Below are positions 15,152 to 17,054 of a stretch of 17,054 bases of DNA, piece after piece. Source of the DNA: Hyphomicrobiales bacterium (GTDB lineage: Bacteria; Pseudomonadota; Alphaproteobacteria; Rhizobiales; Xanthobacteraceae); assembly GCA_023266695.1 (NCBI GenBank), contig JAHFPO010000030.1, positions 1 through 17,054 on the forward strand, in the 5' to 3' direction. The notes under the pieces were generated by a model that was given only the letters and a program-made list of their open reading frames with translations, had not been told where the DNA came from and did not search any database. The stretch's first letter is position 1; each line of letters opens with the position of its first letter. Position numbers and translations under genes: made by a program.

Positions 15152-15171
15152 CCGCCGATCGCTTTCGGCGG
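15152..15171. terminator. Hairpin between convergent sciP and EamA genes
   Basis: CCGCCGA (15152-15158) and TCGGCGG (15165-15171) form a perfect 7-base stem with a 6-base loop in the 31-base gap between convergent stops. There is no U-tract on either side, so bidirectional termination is plausible but unproven. Confidence 0.4.
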
Positions 15172-16020
15172 TCAGAATCCGGGCAGTCTCAAGATCACTA
15201 TCCCGGCAAGGATCAGGACGAGCGCCAGCCAGCGCTTCGGCCCGAACTGCTCGTTGAAGAAGATCGCCCCGAGGACGGCGGCGATCAGCACCGAGGTCTC
15301 GCGCAGCGCGGCGACAAGTCCGATCGGCGCCCGCGTCATCGCCCAGAGCGCGATCGAATAGGATGCGATGGTCAATACGGCGCCGACCAAGCCGAGCAGC
15401 CATCCCTTGCGGAGTTCGACCAGAAAAGCCGTGCCGCGAATTGCGAACATGAGCGCGAAAATCAGGATCGCGGTTCCGGCAAGCATCCAGGCGACATAGA
15501 TCAGGCCGTTGCCGACGACGCGGGCACCGAGTCCGTCGATCAACGTGTAGGTCACGATCACCCCGGCATTGAGGATCGCGCCCGCCGCGGTGCTGCGGGT
15601 GAGACCGCCGCGTACCAGCGCATCGGCCGAAAGCGCCACGATCCCGGCCGCGACCGCCGCCACCGCGAGCCAGCCGTTCCATCCGAGCGTCTCGCCGATC
15701 AGCAAAAAGGCGAGGAGCGCGGTGATCACGGGCGCGGAGCCGCGGGTGAGCGGATAGGCGACGCCGAGGTCGGCGGAGCGATAGGCAAAAGCGACGAGCG
15801 CGAAATAGCCGACGTGGATGAGCGCCGAGGCCGCGAGATAGGGCCAGGCCTCGGCCGGTGGTGCCGGCAGCGCCGCCATCACCGGCAGCCCCACGACGCC
15901 GGCGAGGATCGCGACGCTGGCGGCGGCCGCGAACTTGTCGGATTGCAGCTTGATCAGGGCGTTCCAAGCGGCATGAAGGAGCGCGCCGAAGAGCACGGCG
16001 GCTAGAACGAAACTGCTCAA
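15172..16020 (-). CDS. EamA/DMT-superfamily membrane transporter
   Basis: A 282-residue polytopic inner-membrane protein of the drug/metabolite transporter superfamily, usually an exporter of metabolites or amino-acid-related compounds. Two EamA repeats are visible. The first ends around SADLGVAYPLTRGSAPVITA and LLIGETLGWNGW, the second around RAPIGLVAALRETSVLIAA and FFNEQFGPKRWLALVLILAG, each with about five hydrophobic spans. The start is probably TTG 16020: GGAG lies 7 bases upstream of it, the first span begins a few residues later, and no earlier ATG in the frame gives a family-like N-terminus. Substrate unknown. It is divergent from the hypothetical gene at 16219. Confidence 0.88.
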   Translation of the reverse strand: MSSFVLAAVLFGALLHAAWNALIKLQSDKFAAAASVAILAGVVGLPVMAALPAPPAEAWPYLAASALIHVGYFALVAFAYRSADLGVAYPLTRGSAPVITALLAFLLIGETLGWNGWLAVAAVAAGIVALSADALVRGGLTRSTAAGAILNAGVIVTYTLIDGLGARVVGNGLIYVAWMLAGTAILIFALMFAIRGTAFLVELRKGWLLGLVGAVLTIASYSIALWAMTRAPIGLVAALRETSVLIAAVLGAIFFNEQFGPKRWLALVLILAGIVILRLPGF

Positions 16021-16152
16021 TTCCTGTCTCCGCCGATTCCCCGGGAGGCCCGCTTCTCTATATCGGCCGAGATGGCGTTTGTCGCGGCTCTGGCATGGGA
16101 TCAGGCCTACGGTTAGCCGTATTGCCCGGCTACCTCCGCAGCATGCCGCGCC

Positions 16153-16165
16153 TTGCCGCCGGCAA
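16153..16165. repeat. Palindrome TTGCCG-C-CGGCAA in the divergent region
   Basis: A perfect 6-base inverted repeat around a single C in the roughly 200-base region between the EamA gene and the hypothetical gene. It uses the same half-site as the palindrome at 12428-12442 with the arms swapped. Apart from this, I see no convincing promoter in 16021-16218. Confidence 0.3.
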
Positions 16166-16218
16166 CCGGGCTTCCCGCAGCGCCTGGGAATCGCTAGGGT
16201 CATGGAAGGATGGGAGCC

Positions 16219-16752
16219 ATGGACGACAGCGGGCAGGCAAAAACGCAGTCGACGCCGCTCAAGGAGGCGGTACGCACGGCGCGCATTGAAGCGGCGGAAC
16301 GTTCCGCCGTCGTGGTCGATCTGCGCGACGCGGAAGCCGCGCGCCTCGAAATGCTGAACGAGGCGATCGAGCCGATATTCCGCGATATTCCGGCCGAGCA
16401 CCTCGATCTGTTCGACCGCGGCCTCAGCGCCGGCTCGGCGCCTCGGCTGTGGATCGATATGGTCGCCCATGTCGCCATGGGGCGCGACAAGCGCACCTAC
16501 CGGCTGCTGCAGGACACCATTCACGGACGGCGGGTGCTGGCCGAGTCGAACGAGATCGAGCCGATAGTCGATGCGATCACGCGCTATGTCGCGCGCCGGC
16601 TGGTCGCGCGCGAGCAGATGCTCATCGGCATGGCGTCCGAGGAGCCGGCGCCCAAACGCCGCCGCGGCCGGACGCTCATTGCGTTCATCCTCGGTCTCAT
16701 CGCGGGGGCGGCGGGGCTGCTCGCGGTCGGTTATTATCTCACCCTGCGTTGA
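16219..16752 (+). CDS. Conserved hypothetical protein with one C-terminal membrane segment
   Basis: A 177-residue protein I do not recognise by function, though it looks like a conserved alphaproteobacterial family. The body is charged and helical. It contains FRDIPAEHLDLFDRGLSAG, then PRLWIDMVAHVAMGRDKRTY, and a section ending in ITRYVARRLVAREQML. A basic KRRRGR stretch precedes a single hydrophobic segment (about 154-174) that ends three residues from the C-terminus, so it is probably tail-anchored with the body in the cytoplasm. I chose ATG 16219 because AAGGA (16206-16210) lies 8 bases before it; the alternative ATG 16210 overlaps that Shine-Dalgarno sequence. Its 3' end overlaps the convergent metallophosphoesterase gene by 19 bases. 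Confidence 0.8.
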   Translation: MDDSGQAKTQSTPLKEAVRTARIEAAERSAVVVDLRDAEAARLEMLNEAIEPIFRDIPAEHLDLFDRGLSAGSAPRLWIDMVAHVAMGRDKRTYRLLQDTIHGRRVLAESNEIEPIVDAITRYVARRLVAREQMLIGMASEEPAPKRRRGRTLIAFILGLIAGAAGLLAVGYYLTLR

Positions 16753-17054
16753 GCGCTTGCGGCGAGCGACGTCCGTCCGAGCACGCCGATCGTTCCATCC
16801 GCGCGAAAACCGCGGCTTTCCATGTCGCAGCTCCAGGCGCCGGGCGTGCCGGCAATCCGGTAGAGATTGTAGGCGCCGCCGCCGCGCGGATCATCGAATA
16901 CGGCCGAGGTCGAAGGCACCTGCACGACCGGCACCGGGCGTTCCGGCCCCGCGATTTCGGTCAGGCTCGCGATGTGGTCGTGGCCGGTGAGGATCAATTC
17001 GGCGCCATGGCGCGCGATCACCGCGCGAAATGCCGCCGCGTCCTCGAGCCGCTT
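16734..17054 (-). CDS. Metallophosphoesterase, C-terminal part (5' end beyond the window)
   Basis: The last 106 residues of a calcineurin-like phosphoesterase. The visible part contains LILTGHDH (GHDH at residues 24-27 of the fragment), the conserved GHxH motif that supplies metal-ligand histidines in this fold. It is followed by VVQVPSTSAV and GGGAYNLYRI, typical of the C-terminal sheet. The earlier motifs (DxHxG, GDxxD, GNHE) would lie to the right of the window. Such enzymes hydrolyse phosphomonoesters, phosphodiesters or UDP-sugar lipids, and the substrate cannot be assigned. The frame is open to the window edge. Confidence 0.85.
   Translation of the reverse strand, partial: KRLEDAAAFRAVIARHGAELILTGHDHIASLTEIAGPERPVPVVQVPSTSAVFDDPRGGGAYNLYRIAGTPGAWSCDMESRGFRADGTIGVLGRTSLAASAQRRVR

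Noticed and set aside
16021..16524. Upstream extension of the EamA frame by 168 codons
   Set aside because: The added residues are antisense to the hypothetical gene and not membrane-like; TTG 16020 has a good GGAG and gives the normal family length.

Overview
This is a GC-rich, densely packed chromosomal segment from an alphaproteobacterium. Pointers to that class are a SciP/DUF1153 cell-cycle regulator beside flagellar hook genes, a split cytochrome c maturation operon in the order ccmI-ccmE-ccmF-ccmH (the rhizobial cycHJKL arrangement), a PmtA-type phospholipid N-methyltransferase, and an MnmA N-terminus of the Hyphomicrobiales type. I would guess Hyphomicrobiales (Rhizobiales), but this rests on gene order and recalled protein sequences, not on a search. 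I see no insertion sequence, phage gene, CRISPR array or toxin-antitoxin pair, and no gene-free stretch longer than about 250 bases.

Layout, left to right. (1) 2-1879, + strand: the 3' part of a lytic murein transglycosylase, followed 3 bases later by a nitrilase. (2) 2045-6153, - strand: the ccmIEFH operon for heme attachment to c-type cytochromes, convergent with the nitrilase. (3) 6238-6314, - strand: an elongator-type tRNA-Met(CAU) with encoded CCA and a recognisable promoter. (4) 6432-10416: a substrate-uptake divergon. A NitT/TauT-type periplasmic binding protein on the - strand is divergent from an ABC ATPase, a permease and an isopropylmalate/isocitrate-family dehydrogenase on the + strand. 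(5) 10444-12341, - strand: mnmA followed by pmtA. (6) 12592-15140, + strand: fliK, flgD and sciP. (7) 15172-17054: an EamA-family exporter on the - strand, a conserved hypothetical protein with a single C-terminal membrane segment on the + strand, and the C-terminal end of a metallophosphoesterase on the - strand.

How the parts work together. CcmI, CcmF and CcmH form the apocytochrome handling and heme-ligation end of System I, and CcmE is its heme chaperone; ccmABCD and ccmG must lie elsewhere. The binding protein, ATPase and permease make one importer, and the dehydrogenase after the permease suggests that the imported compound is a malate-like 2-hydroxy acid or is converted into one. FliK sets hook length, FlgD caps the growing hook, and SciP restrains CtrA-dependent transcription, so the right-hand block links flagellar assembly to cell-cycle control.

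I found no clearly new multi-gene system. The most interesting points are the dehydrogenase, which carries Phe where this superfamily has its catalytic Tyr, and its linkage to an importer of unknown substrate. Lesser points are a sigma-54-like site before fliK, a 31-codon ORF overlapping the nitrilase stop, and two related palindromes built from the same CGGCAA half-site in two divergent intergenic regions.
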